Notes: generated from the letters alone by a model not told the origin. A DNA stretch of 64,000 nucleotides from Advenella kashmirensis WT001 (GCF_000219915.2 NC_017964.1:3720001-3784000), one strand, 5' to 3'. Shown: positions 8,768-19,486, counted from the stretch's first letter. Translations and numbers: made by a program.

Positions 8768-9460
8768 ATGTCCACACTAATAAAAACCGTCACAGAAGAA
8801 TTACGCAGGCGAATCCTCAAAGGATCATTGCCGGCCGGTTCACGCATCAAGGAAATCGAGTTTTCTGCTGAGCTCAATGTTTCCCGTACGCCCTTGCGTC
8901 TTGCCCTGGGCGAACTGGAACGCCTGGGTTACGTTGAAAAATCTGGCCGCCAGGGGTTTCGGGTGCGCGAGATCAACATGGATGAAGTGGCCGAAGCACT
9001 GGAGCTGCGCGGTGTGCTGGAAGGCTACGCGGCGCGGCGGATCGCTGAAACTGCAATCTCTGATAAAGACAGTGCCTGGCTGCGCATGCTTGTGGACAAG
9101 GGCCGTGAGCTGATATGCGCCTGGACACGGGAAACGCGACAGCTATTTGTCGAATCCTGGGCAGACAATAATAAGCAATTTCATGATGCCCTGATCACAT
9201 TGGCACGCAATACCCATCTTGCCGAATCAATGCAGACGGTATCCCGAACGGTCTTTGCACGAGCCAGCAATCTGGGGTCAATTGGCGACTATCCGGAGAT
9301 CGAACTGGAGTTTTTTACTCGTGCTCAGGAAGATCACGAAGCGATCTTCGAGGCCATCATTCAACGGGAAGGAACGCGTGCCGAAGCGCTGTGTCGTGAG
9401 CATGCGCGGCGAAGCATCGAAAATAAGAAAAAACTCAGTCGGCTTTCCGATTGCCGTTGA
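8768..9460 (+). CDS. GntR-family regulator, FCD (FadR) subfamily
   Basis: 230 residues. The N-terminal winged helix contains LRRRILKGSLPAGSRIKEIE and LNVSRTPLRLALGELERLGYV, the GntR signature; the C-terminal all-helical FCD domain has AEALELRGVLEGYAAR and the metal/ligand-binding histidines in NNKQFHDAL and CREHARRS. FCD regulators bind small carboxylates and usually repress neighbouring catabolic genes. A TATAAT lies at 8709-8714 upstream. It is probably the regulator of the Bug/NicX-like cluster just upstream on the same strand; the doubled AAAATGCATGCA element is a possible target. Confidence 0.92.
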   Translation: MSTLIKTVTEELRRRILKGSLPAGSRIKEIEFSAELNVSRTPLRLALGELERLGYVEKSGRQGFRVREINMDEVAEALELRGVLEGYAARRIAETAISDKDSAWLRMLVDKGRELICAWTRETRQLFVESWADNNKQFHDALITLARNTHLAESMQTVSRTVFARASNLGSIGDYPEIELEFFTRAQEDHEAIFEAIIQREGTRAEALCREHARRSIENKKKLSRLSDCR

Positions 9461-9575
9461 TTCTGCCAGCGTAGCAATCAATGCCTACTGCCATTGATTG
9501 GCCAATTCGGCTATAACCGCTCAATGTGCACAGGAATTGCGCATGTACAATATTCGCATTCCAATAGGTGCCGCC

Positions 9576-9851
9576 ATGACGTTTACCAGCATGACTAGTC
9601 GCGAGTTCAACCAAGCGGCAAGTGAAGCAACGCGTGCCGCAAACAATGGGCCGGTGTTTATTACAGACCGAGGCCGCCCAGCTCATGTGCTAATGAGCAT
9701 CGAATTGTATCGACGCATTACCGCAAGCCAAAGAAAGATTGCCGATTTGCTGGCAATGCCCGGCATTGCCGACAGTGATTTTGAAACACCACGTTCGCCA
9801 GATCTGGCAAAAATCAACCTGTTTCATTCGAATACCATAAGGCATATGTGA
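9576..9851 (+). CDS. Phd/YefM-type antitoxin, apparently orphan
   Basis: About 91 residues from the ATG at 9576 (AGGTG 5 nt upstream). MTFTSMTSREFNQAASEA and GPVFITDRGRPAHVLMSIELYRR form the Phd/YefM DNA-binding fold: a short basic start, the RGRPAxVLMS strand and then a helix. The C-terminal part (SDFETPRSPDLAKINLF) would be the disordered toxin-neutralising tail. Such antitoxins normally overlap a PIN-domain (VapC) or RelE/Doc toxin gene, but after the stop no PIN or RelE frame is found before the phosphatase gene at 9951. Longer starts (9498, 9543) lack a ribosome site. Confidence 0.8.
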   Translation: MTFTSMTSREFNQAASEATRAANNGPVFITDRGRPAHVLMSIELYRRITASQRKIADLLAMPGIADSDFETPRSPDLAKINLFHSNTIRHM

Positions 9852-9950
9852 TGCACACGGCCCTGCACAAGCTTTAACCGCAGCTGAAGCGCCTGTTATA
9901 CTAATCTGGTCATTGTCATCTTAGATTCGTAATAGATCGCCCCGCTTCGA

Positions 9951-11927
9951 TTGACTCATATATCTACTTCCAACCCGCTCCCGCCCGTGCTTGCCGGCCC
10001 GATCCTGCGCCGCCTCGAACCAGGCCGCCTGGCGCTTTGGCTGGTGGGCAGTGTACCGCTCAAATTTACGCTGCTGCTCGCCCCGGCCGGGGAATCGCCC
10101 AGAAGCGTGACGCTTGATGCAACCAACTGCCGCATCATTCCCATTGGCCGCCATGCCTTTTTGCATCTGATCGATGTCGCCCTGTCCGAGCCGCTACCAC
10201 AGGACACAGTCATTGCCTATGATCTGGTCGCGACCCTGGCCAACGGGGTTGAAGCGAACATTGCACAATGGGCGCCGCATCTGCTGCATGAAGACGCCAC
10301 TCAGCCTACCCTGGTGCTGCGCAGTCGTGCCGACGACATTCTCTTTGGCTCATGTCGCAAGCCGCATCACCCAGCACGCGATGGCTGGCGCGAGCCGACG
10401 AGCTGTTGGCCGGGCACATCGGGCAGGCCGACACACGACCGGCCATGCTCATGTTATGTGGCGACCAGATTTATGCTGATGACGTGGCCGGCCCCATGCT
10501 GGCGGCCATCCACGCATTGATTGATCGCCTGGGCCTGTACGGCGAATATCTTGACGGCGCCGTTGTAGCCGACAGCGAAGCGCTGTACGCTCACCCGGCA
10601 GGCTATTACCGCCGCGAAGACCTGCTGCCCGCATTCAAATCGAACGAGGCGCTGCGTGAACGCTTCTTTGGCGGCGTGGAAAAACCGATTTTTACGACTA
10701 CCAGCGCACACAACCACCTGGTGACCCTGGCCGAAGTCATGGCCATGTATCTGCTGGTCTGGTCGCCTGTACCGTGGCAACTCGTGCCCGAGCCACCCAT
10801 GCCTGCGCTTGATGTCGAACACGCACGCCAATGGCGAAGCGAGATCGGTATACTGCAGGGCTTCCGTCGCGACCTGCCTAAGGCTTCGCGCCTGCTCGCG
10901 CATGTGCAGACCCTGATGATCTTTGATGATCACGACATCACCGATGACTGGAATTTGTCGGCCAAGTGGGCCACCACCGCCTATGAACATCCATTCTCGC
11001 GACGCATCGTCGGCAACGCGCTCGTGGCCTACATGCTATGCCAGGCTGGGGCAATCGTCCCGATGCGTTCGACGCGGTGCTGGACGACACGAGCGCTCTT
11101 GCCGCTACACCAGACGCCACAGATCACCTGGATGCCACCGCGCAGGACGCGCTGATCACGCGCCTGCTTTCATTCAATCAATGGGACTATGTGCTACGCA
11201 CACAGCCGACCGTGATCGTTCTTGATACGCGTACACGCCGCTGGCACAGCAGGAGATTGCCCAGCCGCCCGTCCGGACTGATGGACTGGGAGTCTTTGAC
11301 CGACTTGCAGCATGAATTGCTGGATGAAACGGCCGCCGTGATCGTCTCGCCCACGCCCATGTTTGGTGTCAAGCTGATTGAAGTGGTGCAACGCCTATGC
11401 ACCTTCGCCGGCCACGCGCTAACGGTTGACGCAGAAAACTGGATGACCCATCGCGGTTCAGCCAGCGTCATGCTGAACATCTTCCGCCATTCGCGCACAC
11501 CGGGCAATTACGTTATCCTGTCGGGCGACGTGCACTATTCCTTTGCATACGATGTACAGGTGCGCGATCGAGATCGTTCCCCGCACATCTGGCAGATCAC
11601 CAGCAGCGGCATCAAGAATGAATTTCCAAGACGGCTGCTGGACTGGCTGGATCGCCTTAACCGCTGGCTTTATTCACCGCGCTCGCCACTGAACTGGTTT
11701 ACGCAACGGCGGCACCTGCAGATACAGCCGCGCCTGCCGGATCAACGCCGTAGCGGTGAACGCTTATGGAATGGCGCAGGCATAGGCCAAATACTGCTTG
11801 ATGCGCAGGTCGACCAGCACGCATTCTGCAACACAACGCCGACGGCCGCCCTTCCACCGAATTTATTGCACCCGAACAGACCGTGTCCGCTGCAACGGTT
11901 GCACAACAACCAGGCACGGGTGATTAG
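9951..11927 (+). CDS. PhoD-like metallophosphatase, frameshifted three times
   Basis: A calcineurin-like phosphoesterase of the PhoD/alkaline phosphatase D superfamily, about 658 residues when repaired. Key motifs are spread over three frames: ILFGSCRKPHH then LMLCGDQIYADDV (metal-binding Asp), MIFDDHDITDDWN (His/Asp ligands), and VILSGDVHYSFAYDV (His). The breaks lie near 10370, 11048 and 11830; one added C, G and C respectively give uninterrupted protein ending PGTGD at 11927. The suggested start is TTG at 9951 without a clear ribosome site, so the true start is uncertain. No signal peptide is evident, unlike secreted PhoD enzymes. It stands alone, convergent with the serine hydrolase gene. 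Confidence 0.8.
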
Positions 11928-12057
11928 TTCAAGCGAATGCGCTCGACGGGGTGGTATTGCCTTTAGCACAACTTCATGTTCCGGTCGCACTGTCTTGATT
12001 GCGCGGCGCTTGCGGGCCTCGCACTCTACAGTAACAGCGCCCGCGTGCCGTTCAGAC

Positions 12058-13004
12058 TCAGTACTGTCCCAGGATATTGAATAACGCCTGGCCGATCTGC
12101 GGCAGAAAGGTGATGTCTTCAGACACTGCCTTGCCATGGGAAAAAACCACAATCGTAATGGCGCCATACGCTTTGCAGTAGTCCTGCGGCAACAGAAAAT
12201 GCGCACTGTCGTGCCTGTTGTAACTGGATAGCGCGTCGCCAGTCCAGCCATTCCATCCTGCCTTGGAATAATATTCCAGGTTATCCGGCAGATGCTCTCC
12301 CAGGAACCCGTTTACCTGCGAATGTGGCAGAGCCTTGAAGTCCGAAGAAAGGGAGCGCTTCAGATACCTGGCCGCCTCCTGGCTCATGCCCGCGTCAAGG
12401 AATGTCCCACTGCAGATTTCACTAAGCAGGCGTGCCACGAAATCACTGCTAAGACAGTTGTGATTATTTTTCCCATCCAGCGTGACAAAGAGTCTTTCCC
12501 GACCGTAGCGATCGTCATCCATGAGTTTCTGGCAAACATTGATGCCCTGGCTTCCGGCCAGCCCAGACCAGCGAAAAACCGGTTCACACCCTGGCGCCGC
12601 TCAAACCATTGCTTCATTTCCGCCTCGGGCAACAGCGTATCGCCGGTAGTGCCCGACAGCATATCAATAACGTAATTGGTTGCATTATTGCTTGACCACA
12701 GAATCATGTCAGTTATGGCGCGGCCCAATTCCTCATGCGGCATCACCTTTCCGTCCCGCAACGCGGCCTGTGCCGCCGTCAGATAAGCCACCTTAACGAC
12801 ACTGGCGGGATAAAATTGCCGCTGGCCCTGCCAGGAAAATCCGTCAGGTTCGCCCGCAGCCATACCCGCTGCTGCTCTTGGAAACAAGTGCAACGTGATG
12901 CTCGAATCAGCTACGTCGTGCGCCAGCGGCGCAAATATCTGCCGCACAGACGACAGCAGGCGCTGCCCGATTTGGCTCGATTGTTCTGTTTGTTGGTAAT
13001 ACAT
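12058..13004 (-). CDS. Class A beta-lactamase-fold serine hydrolase, frameshifted
   Basis: About 316 residues when repaired. Catalytic motifs of penicillin-recognising enzymes are visible: S68-V-V-K71 (SxxK, nucleophile and general base), S104-S105-N106 (SxN), and KAGWNGWTG near the C-terminus in place of KTG. No signal peptide is evident, so a cytoplasmic or unusual location is possible and an antibiotic-resistance role is not indicated. The frame breaks near 12546; one extra G in a GG run joins GLGWPEARG to INVCQKLMDDD. AGGAAA precedes the ATG. It starts 10 bp after dppF on the same strand, so it belongs to the peptide transport operon and may hydrolyse imported amino-acid amides or peptides. 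Confidence 0.78.
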
Positions 13005-13014
13005 AGAAAATTTC

Positions 13015-14013
13015 CTAGATCTCTGCCAATCGTATGCATCTGGCGCGTTGTGTTCCCGAGACGGGTGTCAGCTCTGGATGGTTTTGCCTGCAGCGTTCTG
13101 TCACGTAAGGACAACGGCTCGAGAACGCGCAGCCTGCAATGGTTTCATGCGGATCGGGCAGTTCACCCTCCAGAATCGCAGATGGATTCCTGACCGACGG
13201 ATCGGCAATCGGGATCGCCGACAGCAAGGCCCGCGTATAGGGATGCCGGGGCCGGGAAAAGATATCATCCTTGCTGCCCTCCTCCACAATCTCCCCAAGA
13301 TACATCACCAGGACGCGATCGCTCACGCGCTTAACCACGTTCAGATCATGGGCGACGAACAGAAACGCGACCCGCAGCTTATGCCGGATCTCCTCGAACA
13401 GATTGATAATCTGCGCCTGCACCGACGCATCCAGCGCAGACACGGGTTCGTCCGCAATAATCAGTTGCGGGTTGACGGCCAGCGCCCTGGCAATGGAAAC
13501 CCGTTGACGCTGACCACCACTTAAGGCATAAGGAAACTTCTGTTTCAGTGACAGCGGCAAGCCGACAATGCCAAGTAACCGGTCCACCTCAGCGGCCAGA
13601 TCACCTTTATTACTCGCCGGGACATGCGTCGCCAGCGCCTCTTTGAGCAGGCGTCCAATGGTAAATCGCGGATTCAGCGACGAATACGGATCCTGGAACA
13701 CCATCTGAATCCGGGTGCTGCGTTCGAATCGGCTAAACTGGTCCATTGATCTGCCGTCTGACCAGATAACCGTTCCGTCCGAAGGCCTTTGCAATCCGAC
13801 AATACATTTGCCCAGGGTGCTTTTACCGCAACCGGATTCGCCCACCACCCCAACAATTTCGCCTTCGTTCACGTGCAGCGACACGCCTTTGAGCGCATGC
13901 AGAAAGCCCGCTTGTTTGCCTGTGAGAAAGTCGCCCAGACGTCGTCGGCTACCATAACGCTTTTCCAGATTTTGTACCGTCAGCAGAGCTGGAGCATGTG
14001 ATTCGCTTACCAC
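13015..14013 (-). CDS. Dipeptide/oligopeptide ABC transporter ATPase (DppF/OppF type)
   Basis: 332 residues. Walker [17 protein letters not shown], the Q-loop (MVFQDPYSSLNPR), the signature LSGGQRQRVSIARALAV, Walker B LIIADEPVSALD and the H-loop FVAHDLNVV are all present. The C-terminal CAFSSRCPYVTERC cysteine-containing oligopeptide-transporter domain is intact. It overlaps the upstream dppD-like gene by 7 bp. With DppD it forms the heterodimeric motor of the importer. Confidence 0.95.
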   Translation of the reverse strand: MVSESHAPALLTVQNLEKRYGSRRRLGDFLTGKQAGFLHALKGVSLHVNEGEIVGVVGESGCGKSTLGKCIVGLQRPSDGTVIWSDGRSMDQFSRFERSTRIQMVFQDPYSSLNPRFTIGRLLKEALATHVPASNKGDLAAEVDRLLGIVGLPLSLKQKFPYALSGGQRQRVSIARALAVNPQLIIADEPVSALDASVQAQIINLFEEIRHKLRVAFLFVAHDLNVVKRVSDRVLVMYLGEIVEEGSKDDIFSRPRHPYTRALLSAIPIADPSVRNPSAILEGELPDPHETIAGCAFSSRCPYVTERCRQNHPELTPVSGTQRARCIRLAEI

Positions 14014-14999
14014 AACGCTTCCTCCTTACGATGACAGGCACAGGCGTGTGCCGGCGTCAGGTTTTCACTCTGGGGGCTTTCGACTTGACATCGTTCGATC
14101 GCAAACTTGCAGCGTGGATGAAAACGACAACCGGTAGGATAGTGCCCGGCGGCAGGAGGCTCGCCGGCGATCGGCTCCAGCTTGTGCTGCGGATCAACGT
14201 GCGCGGGCAATGCATTGAGCAGCGCCCGCGTGTAGGGATGGCGCGGGTTGGCAAAAATTTCTGCCACGCTACCGCTTTCTACAATTTTGCCGGCATACAT
14301 GACTGCCATATCATCGCAATGCTGGGCGACCACGCCTAGGTCATGCGTGACCAGCAACACAGACATACCCACACGCTCGCGCAGCTCGTGCAGCAGCCGT
14401 AAAACCTGGGCCTGAATGGTGACATCCAGCGCCGTGGTAGGTTCATCGGCAATCAGCAGCTCTGGCGCACAGGATAGCGCCATGGCAATCAGCACCCGCT
14501 GGCGCAGCCCGCCGCTCAATTCATGCGGCCAGGCATTAAAGCGTCGCTCGGCAGAGGTAATGCCCACTTCACGCAGCAGCCCCACCACTTTTTCCCGGAC
14601 CTGGGCTGACGACAAGCCGGCATGATTGCGCCGTACAATTTCTGCCACCTGATCACCCACCCGCATGGTCGGATTCAATGCGGTCATGGGGTCCTGGAAA
14701 ATCATGGAAATCTTCCGACCGCGCACTTGCGTCAACTGCTGCTCGTCCATTGCAGCCAGGTCCTTGCCGTCAAACAGGATCCGCCCTTGTTCAATCACAA
14801 AGGGCGAGCCGCCGAACAGGCGGATAATCGAACGGCAGGTGGTGCTTTTTCCGCAGCCGGACTCGCCCACCAGGCCAAATACCCGGCCTTTCTTAACCTG
14901 GAACGTCACGCCTTCGATTGCCATCTGTGCGCGACCACGCTGGCCAAAACCGGCGTGCAGGTTCTCTACCCGAAGTACATCCTCCGTTGTCACATTCAT
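14007..14999 (-). CDS. Dipeptide/oligopeptide ABC transporter ATPase (DppD/OppD type)
   Basis: 330 residues. Walker [37 protein letters not shown], signature [15 protein letters not shown], Walker [13 protein letters not shown] and the switch histidine [10 protein letters not shown] are visible, and the C-terminal [14 protein letters not shown] domain is complete. It overlaps the permease gene upstream by 4 bp and the partner ATPase downstream by 7 bp, so translation is coupled throughout. Confidence 0.95.
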   Translation of the reverse strand: MNVTTEDVLRVENLHAGFGQRGRAQMAIEGVTFQVKKGRVFGLVGESGCGKSTTCRSIIRLFGGSPFVIEQGRILFDGKDLAAMDEQQLTQVRGRKISMIFQDPMTALNPTMRVGDQVAEIVRRNHAGLSSAQVREKVVGLLREVGITSAERRFNAWPHELSGGLRQRVLIAMALSCAPELLIADEPTTALDVTIQAQVLRLLHELRERVGMSVLLVTHDLGVVAQHCDDMAVMYAGKIVESGSVAEIFANPRHPYTRALLNALPAHVDPQHKLEPIAGEPPAAGHYPTGCRFHPRCKFAIERCQVESPQSENLTPAHACACHRKEEALW

Positions 15000-15835
15000 G
15001 ATTTCACCCTGAGTTGATTATCAATCCCGTCACCCAGCAGGGAGAACGTCACGCCGATATAGATGATCATGATTCCCGGAAAGACGGAGATCCACCACGC
15101 ATCGAATATGTAATTGCGGCCTTCAGCGATCATGACCCCCAGCTCAGGCGTGGGTGGCTGTATGCCCAGCCCCAGAAAACCAAGGGAGGTCACCGCCAGA
15201 ATAGTCAGGACGACATCAGCCATCATGAACACAATGGCAGGTGTAATAACATTGGGTAGAATATGCAGAAATAGAATCCGCAAGTGACTGTAGCCCATGA
15301 CCCGTGCGGATTGAACATATTCAGTGGTCTTGACCAGCAGCACTTCGCCGCGCACGATTCGCGCAAAGGAAATCCAGACCACCAGCGTAAAGGCCAGGTA
15401 CATGTTCTGCGTGCTTGGTCCCAGCGAACCAACAATGGCAATGACCAGCACATAAAACGGAAACGCCCAGACAATATCAACGATACGCATAATCAGCGTA
15501 TCCAGCCACCCGCCTACATAGCCCGATATCAGGCCGATCAACGAGCCGGTTACAAATGGAATCAGCACGCACACCGCCACGATTTCCAGGTCGGTCTTAA
15601 GCGCTTCGATCGAGCGCCACAATACCTGCCGCCCCAGGTCGTCGGTGCCAAAGAGATACTGCAGATTCGGGCCCTGCAGACTACTGTCAAAATTGATCTC
15701 GGATGTATCTATCTGGAATACTGCCGGAACCACATAGGCCACCAGAATCAGGAGCATGAACAGGGCCAGGCCCGCCCACAAAGAATAATTCTGCGCAAGC
15801 CGTCCGCTGCGCCACCCGTTCAATATCGTGTTCAT
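14996..15835 (-). CDS. Peptide ABC transporter permease (DppC type)
   Basis: 279 residues with about six hydrophobic segments. GTDDLGRQVLWRSIEALKT near residue 62 is the DppC periplasmic/loop motif, and the EAA coupling loop RGEVLLVKTTEYVQSARVMG with the following HILPNVITP is intact. It overlaps the DppB-type gene upstream by 4 bp. Together they form the inner-membrane channel. Confidence 0.94.
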   Translation of the reverse strand: MNTILNGWRSGRLAQNYSLWAGLALFMLLILVAYVVPAVFQIDTSEINFDSSLQGPNLQYLFGTDDLGRQVLWRSIEALKTDLEIVAVCVLIPFVTGSLIGLISGYVGGWLDTLIMRIVDIVWAFPFYVLVIAIVGSLGPSTQNMYLAFTLVVWISFARIVRGEVLLVKTTEYVQSARVMGYSHLRILFLHILPNVITPAIVFMMADVVLTILAVTSLGFLGLGIQPPTPELGVMIAEGRNYIFDAWWISVFPGIMIIYIGVTFSLLGDGIDNQLRVKS

Positions 15836-16769
15836 GATAATTCCACCCTGGGGTCGGCAGCCACATAGGCCAGGTCAGCCGCCAGGTTGATCAATACAAC
15901 CAGCACCGCGAAGGTCACTGTCAACCCCTGCACCATGGGATAATCACGCGCAGCAATGGATGAGACCATTAATCCACCCAGGCCTGGCAGGGCAAACACG
16001 GCTTCAATGACCACTGTGCCACCGATGACCCAACTGGTATGCACCCCCAGCACCGAGATTGTGGAGAGTAACGAATTACGAAATACATGACGCCTGAGAA
16101 TCTGCATTCGACTCATGCCTTTGGCATAGGCCGTGTCAATATAATCGGCATTGAGCACCGCAATAATCGAGCTTCTCAGGGAACGTACGGTCAGGGCCGC
16201 GGTACTCAGCGCAATGACCAGCGCCGGTAGAAACAGCGAATGCAACAGACCGAAAACACCACCGTTGAGCCCGGACACCGGAAAGATCGGGATATAGACC
16301 GAGAACACCAGAACCAGCAGGATACCCAGCCAGAACGCCGGCATCGACATAAAACAGATAAACAGAAACTTGATCAGGTTGTCGGTTGCCTGGTTCTTGC
16401 GCAATGCGGCCAGGAAAGCCAGTGGAATGGTCAACACAATTGCAATAACCGTGCTGTAGGCGACAAGCGCCAGCGTCACCCATAGACGATCAAAAATCAA
16501 TGGCCCAACCGAGGTGCGAAAGGCAATCGATGTGCCGAAATCGCCCTGAGGCAGTCCAGCAAAAACTGAAAGTACTGAACCACCAGTGGTTTATCCAGGC
16601 CCAGTTGATGCTGCAGTTTGGCGATATCCTCGGCCGTGCCCCGGCTTCCCAGCAACAGTGTTGCCGGATCCCCGGGCATGACCCGCAAAAGCAGAAAGGC
16701 CAGAATCGTGATGCCCAGCAATACCGGGATCAACTGCACCAACCGCAAGACAATAAAACGCAATATCAC
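15832..16769 (-). CDS. Peptide ABC transporter permease (DppB type), frameshifted
   Basis: About 313 residues when repaired. The N-terminal part (from 16769) reads MILRFIVLRLVQLIPVLLGI with VMPGDPATLLLG, the DppB start; the rest (frame ending at 15832) carries the EAA loop DTAYAKGMSRMQILRRHVFRN split over that region. The break is near 16546: one C added to a short run gives LLDCLQGDFGTSIAF, the expected family sequence. Overlaps the next permease by 4 bp. Confidence 0.9.
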
Positions 16770-16801
16770 GAGCTACCCCTGTTGTATCCTGATTCTGGCG
16801 C

Positions 16802-18310
16802 TTACTTCACCCGGACTTCTTCAAGCCTGTAATTTGAGGTGGGCAGAACACGGAAGCCTTCGATATTGGAGCGATAGGCATAAGGGACACCCTGGTGATA
16901 AAGAAAGATAAACGGCGCTTCCTTGTTTACGATTGCTTCGATTTCCTTGAACATACGTCCGCGTTCAGCACCCTCGGGCGTTTTGCGTTCCTCTGCATAC
17001 AAAGCGTTAACGCGCTCGCTTTTCCAGTTCGTATGTAAGGCATTAGCCCGCTCCGGATTAACAGCAGTAAAGCCGATCAATTGGTCAGGGTCGATCGTAT
17101 CGCTGGTGGTATAGGTCAGCGACATTTCATAATTGCCGGCTTTGGTTGTCGTAAACTGCGACCCACTCTCAATGGTCTGCACCTGGATGGTCACGCCAAT
17201 CTTGCTCAGGGCATTCTGAATGACCAGACCTACCTGTCGTGAAGTCACATCCCCAGACGGGATAAGCAGCGTCGCCTTGAAACCGTCCGCAAGACCGGCC
17301 TCGGCAAGAAGCTGCTTGGCCTTGGCAGGATCAAAGGGATACGGCTTGATATCGGTATTGTGATGCGCCATGATGGGCAACGAGGAAGACGCCGGTTCGC
17401 CGTTGCCCTTTAATACGCCCTGGATAATGGTCTGCTTGTTAATGGCATAGTTCAAAGCCTGTCGAACACGAATGTCATCAAAGGGCTTTTTGCTGGCATT
17501 CATCTGCACCAGATCGGTGCGAAACACTTTAGCCACGGCTGTCTTGATATTCGGATCATTCTTGAGCATGGCGACCTGGTTAAATGGAATGTCCATCGCC
17601 GCGTCCAGCTCATTGGCCTTCAACTTAAGGATACGCGCATTATCGTCCCCAATGATCTCCAGCGTAGCCTGGTCCACAGCGGGCTTTCCTTCTTGCCAGT
17701 AGTTGGGATTCTTGTCTAATGAGACGCGCTGGCCCTTCTGCCAGGCTTTGAGCGAAAAGGGACCGCTGCCTATGGGTGCATTGAAAAATTCGTCGCCCTT
17801 TTGTTCCAGTAGCGCTGCCGGCAATATGGAAGCGGAAAACAAGGCCAGATTGTTCAGCATCGGCGTAAAAGGCGCATCCAGCTTAAGTTTTACCGTGCTG
17901 TCATCCACCTTTTCATAGCCGGTAATGGGTTTGAAGAATCGTGCCCAGCCGGATTTTTCTCCTGCTGCCCGCTTCAATGAAAAAATCACATCATCTGCCG
18001 TTACCGCTTTGCCGTCGCTGAATTTCGCGTTTTGCCTGAGATGAAAGGTATAGGTTTTTCCATCCGGGCTGATCTCCCATTTGTCGGCCAGCCCAGGTTC
18101 TATTTTGGTCCCATCCGCAGAGGGCTTGACCAATTGATCATAGATCAGCAACTGTGTCCAGATAGACGGGTTATCGCTCGAAGCAATGGGATCGAGCGTG
18201 AGCAAATCCTTTGCAATGCCCAATCGAAACTGGCTTGCCGCGGCCTGAGCGACATTGAGCGCACAGGCAACAGCAATTGCGACTTTCAATAGTGAATGAA
18301 ATCTGATCAT
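16802..18310 (-). CDS. Peptide ABC transporter substrate-binding protein (SBP_bac_5)
   Basis: 502 residues. An N-terminal signal peptide (KVAIAVACALNVAQAAA) is followed by the family-5 solute-binding fold: LDPIASSDNPSIWTQLLIYDQLVKP split across its first strands, PDGKTYTFHLRQNAKFSDG, and DDIRVRQALNYAINKQTII. This is the first gene of the operon and would bring dipeptides, oligopeptides or similar amides to the DppBCDF membrane complex. It is divergent from the LysR gene at 18453. Confidence 0.93.
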   Translation of the reverse strand: MIRFHSLLKVAIAVACALNVAQAAASQFRLGIAKDLLTLDPIASSDNPSIWTQLLIYDQLVKPSADGTKIEPGLADKWEISPDGKTYTFHLRQNAKFSDGKAVTADDVIFSLKRAAGEKSGWARFFKPITGYEKVDDSTVKLKLDAPFTPMLNNLALFSASILPAALLEQKGDEFFNAPIGSGPFSLKAWQKGQRVSLDKNPNYWQEGKPAVDQATLEIIGDDNARILKLKANELDAAMDIPFNQVAMLKNDPNIKTAVAKVFRTDLVQMNASKKPFDDIRVRQALNYAINKQTIIQGVLKGNGEPASSSLPIMAHHNTDIKPYPFDPAKAKQLLAEAGLADGFKATLLIPSGDVTSRQVGLVIQNALSKIGVTIQVQTIESGSQFTTTKAGNYEMSLTYTTSDTIDPDQLIGFTAVNPERANALHTNWKSERVNALYAEERKTPEGAERGRMFKEIEAIVNKEAPFIFLYHQGVPYAYRSNIEGFRVLPTSNYRLEEVRVK

Positions 18311-18452
18311 AACGGCTCTCCGGGAAACACACTTTAAAAAATGGCAAATGGGAAGATCCTGCTTTCTCGGGCTATTTTGCAGGCAATGGGTATAGTATGC
18401 AAAGGAAAAAAGTTATATCATCCATGACTAAAACTCATACTATGGGACGCCG
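18311..18452. promoter_or_regulatory. Divergent promoter region, peptide operon / LysR
   Basis: The 142-bp gap between the divergent start codons must hold both promoters. It is AT-rich (for example GGTATAGTATGC around 18389). LysR-type sites (T-N11-A) are likely but none can be singled out. Confidence 0.4.
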
Positions 18453-19340
18453 GTGAAAATAAGACATATCGAAATCTTTCACGCCATACGCACGACCGGC
18501 TCGGTCAGCCGGGCGGCGCGCTTGCTTAATATTTCTCAATCCGCAGTCAGCAAAACCCTGGGGCATGCCGAACTGCAACTGGGTTTCAAGCTTTTCGAGC
18601 GCGTCAAAGGCAGGCTGAAGCTGACGCCGGAAGCGCAGTCGCTGGCGCCGGAAATTGAAAAAATGATGAACCAGCTGGAGCATATTCGCTCGCTGGCGTC
18701 CAATATTCACCAGCATCCGGCAGGGTCGCTCAAACTGGGTTGCCTGCCAAGTCTGGGCCTGCATCTGATGCCACAGGCCGTGTCGCTCATTCGGCAACGC
18801 TATCCAGATATCAATATTGAAATCACTACGGGACATGAATCGGAACTAATCAGAAAACTGCGCTCGCGCGAGATCAATATCGCTTTCACATTCAAGCCGG
18901 ATGAGTATCCGGACTGTTCAGCTTCCACCATTGCCAAAGTGAACATGGTGCTGGCCGGACCGCGCAGCGGCCAGGTGAATGACCCTCGCCAGGTAGACTT
19001 CCGAAAGCTGATCACGTATTCTGCGGGAGACCCTGTCACCCGCATCATAGAGTCCATGGCCATTCCGTATCAATTTACCAACCAGGTCAAGGTGGAAACC
19101 TATTACGTCGCTGCCGCCATTGCGGAGTATGAGGATCGGCTGGCGATTGTGGATGAATTCACAGCAAAATTTGTATTAAGAGACAAATCCCGATGCATGC
19201 AATTTGATCCGCCCATCACCCTTGATCTGGTGGCCATCTACCGCGAACAGGGACCACCCAGTACATTAGAGAAACAATTTATCGGGGGCGTACGGCGTCT
19301 GGTCAGGCAGGAGCAGGCAAACGGCATGCTGGCGCACTAA
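18453..19340 (+). CDS. LysR-family transcriptional regulator
   Basis: 295 residues from ATG-less GTG at 18453 (GTGAAAATAAGACAT). The N-terminal HTH reads IRHIEIFHAIRTTGSVSRAA and LLNISQSAVSKTLGHAE; the C-terminal LysR substrate domain follows. Its divergent position makes it the likely activator of the peptide-transport operon. Regulators of the same layout control dpp-like operons or amino-acid metabolism, but the co-inducer is not evident. Confidence 0.92.
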   Translation: MKIRHIEIFHAIRTTGSVSRAARLLNISQSAVSKTLGHAELQLGFKLFERVKGRLKLTPEAQSLAPEIEKMMNQLEHIRSLASNIHQHPAGSLKLGCLPSLGLHLMPQAVSLIRQRYPDINIEITTGHESELIRKLRSREINIAFTFKPDEYPDCSASTIAKVNMVLAGPRSGQVNDPRQVDFRKLITYSAGDPVTRIIESMAIPYQFTNQVKVETYYVAAAIAEYEDRLAIVDEFTAKFVLRDKSRCMQFDPPITLDLVAIYREQGPPSTLEKQFIGGVRRLVRQEQANGMLAH

Positions 19341-19486
19341 CCGGCTGGCTACAACTTGCCGGGCGATACAGTCTTGCACTGCGGTTGGCTTTCGCACCTC
19401 CACTTAGAAGACAACTAGACCTGCAAATCAGGGCTTGACCAACTCATAACCGTACGGTTATTATTAAAATACATAACCGGATAGCT

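Noticed and set aside
9951..11927. Decayed PhoD-like pseudogene
   Set aside because: All three breaks close with one base in a short run and the motifs are intact, so sequence error is the better explanation.
12058..13004. Antibiotic-resistance beta-lactamase
   Set aside because: No visible signal peptide, unusual KAG in place of KTG, and operon context with a peptide importer.
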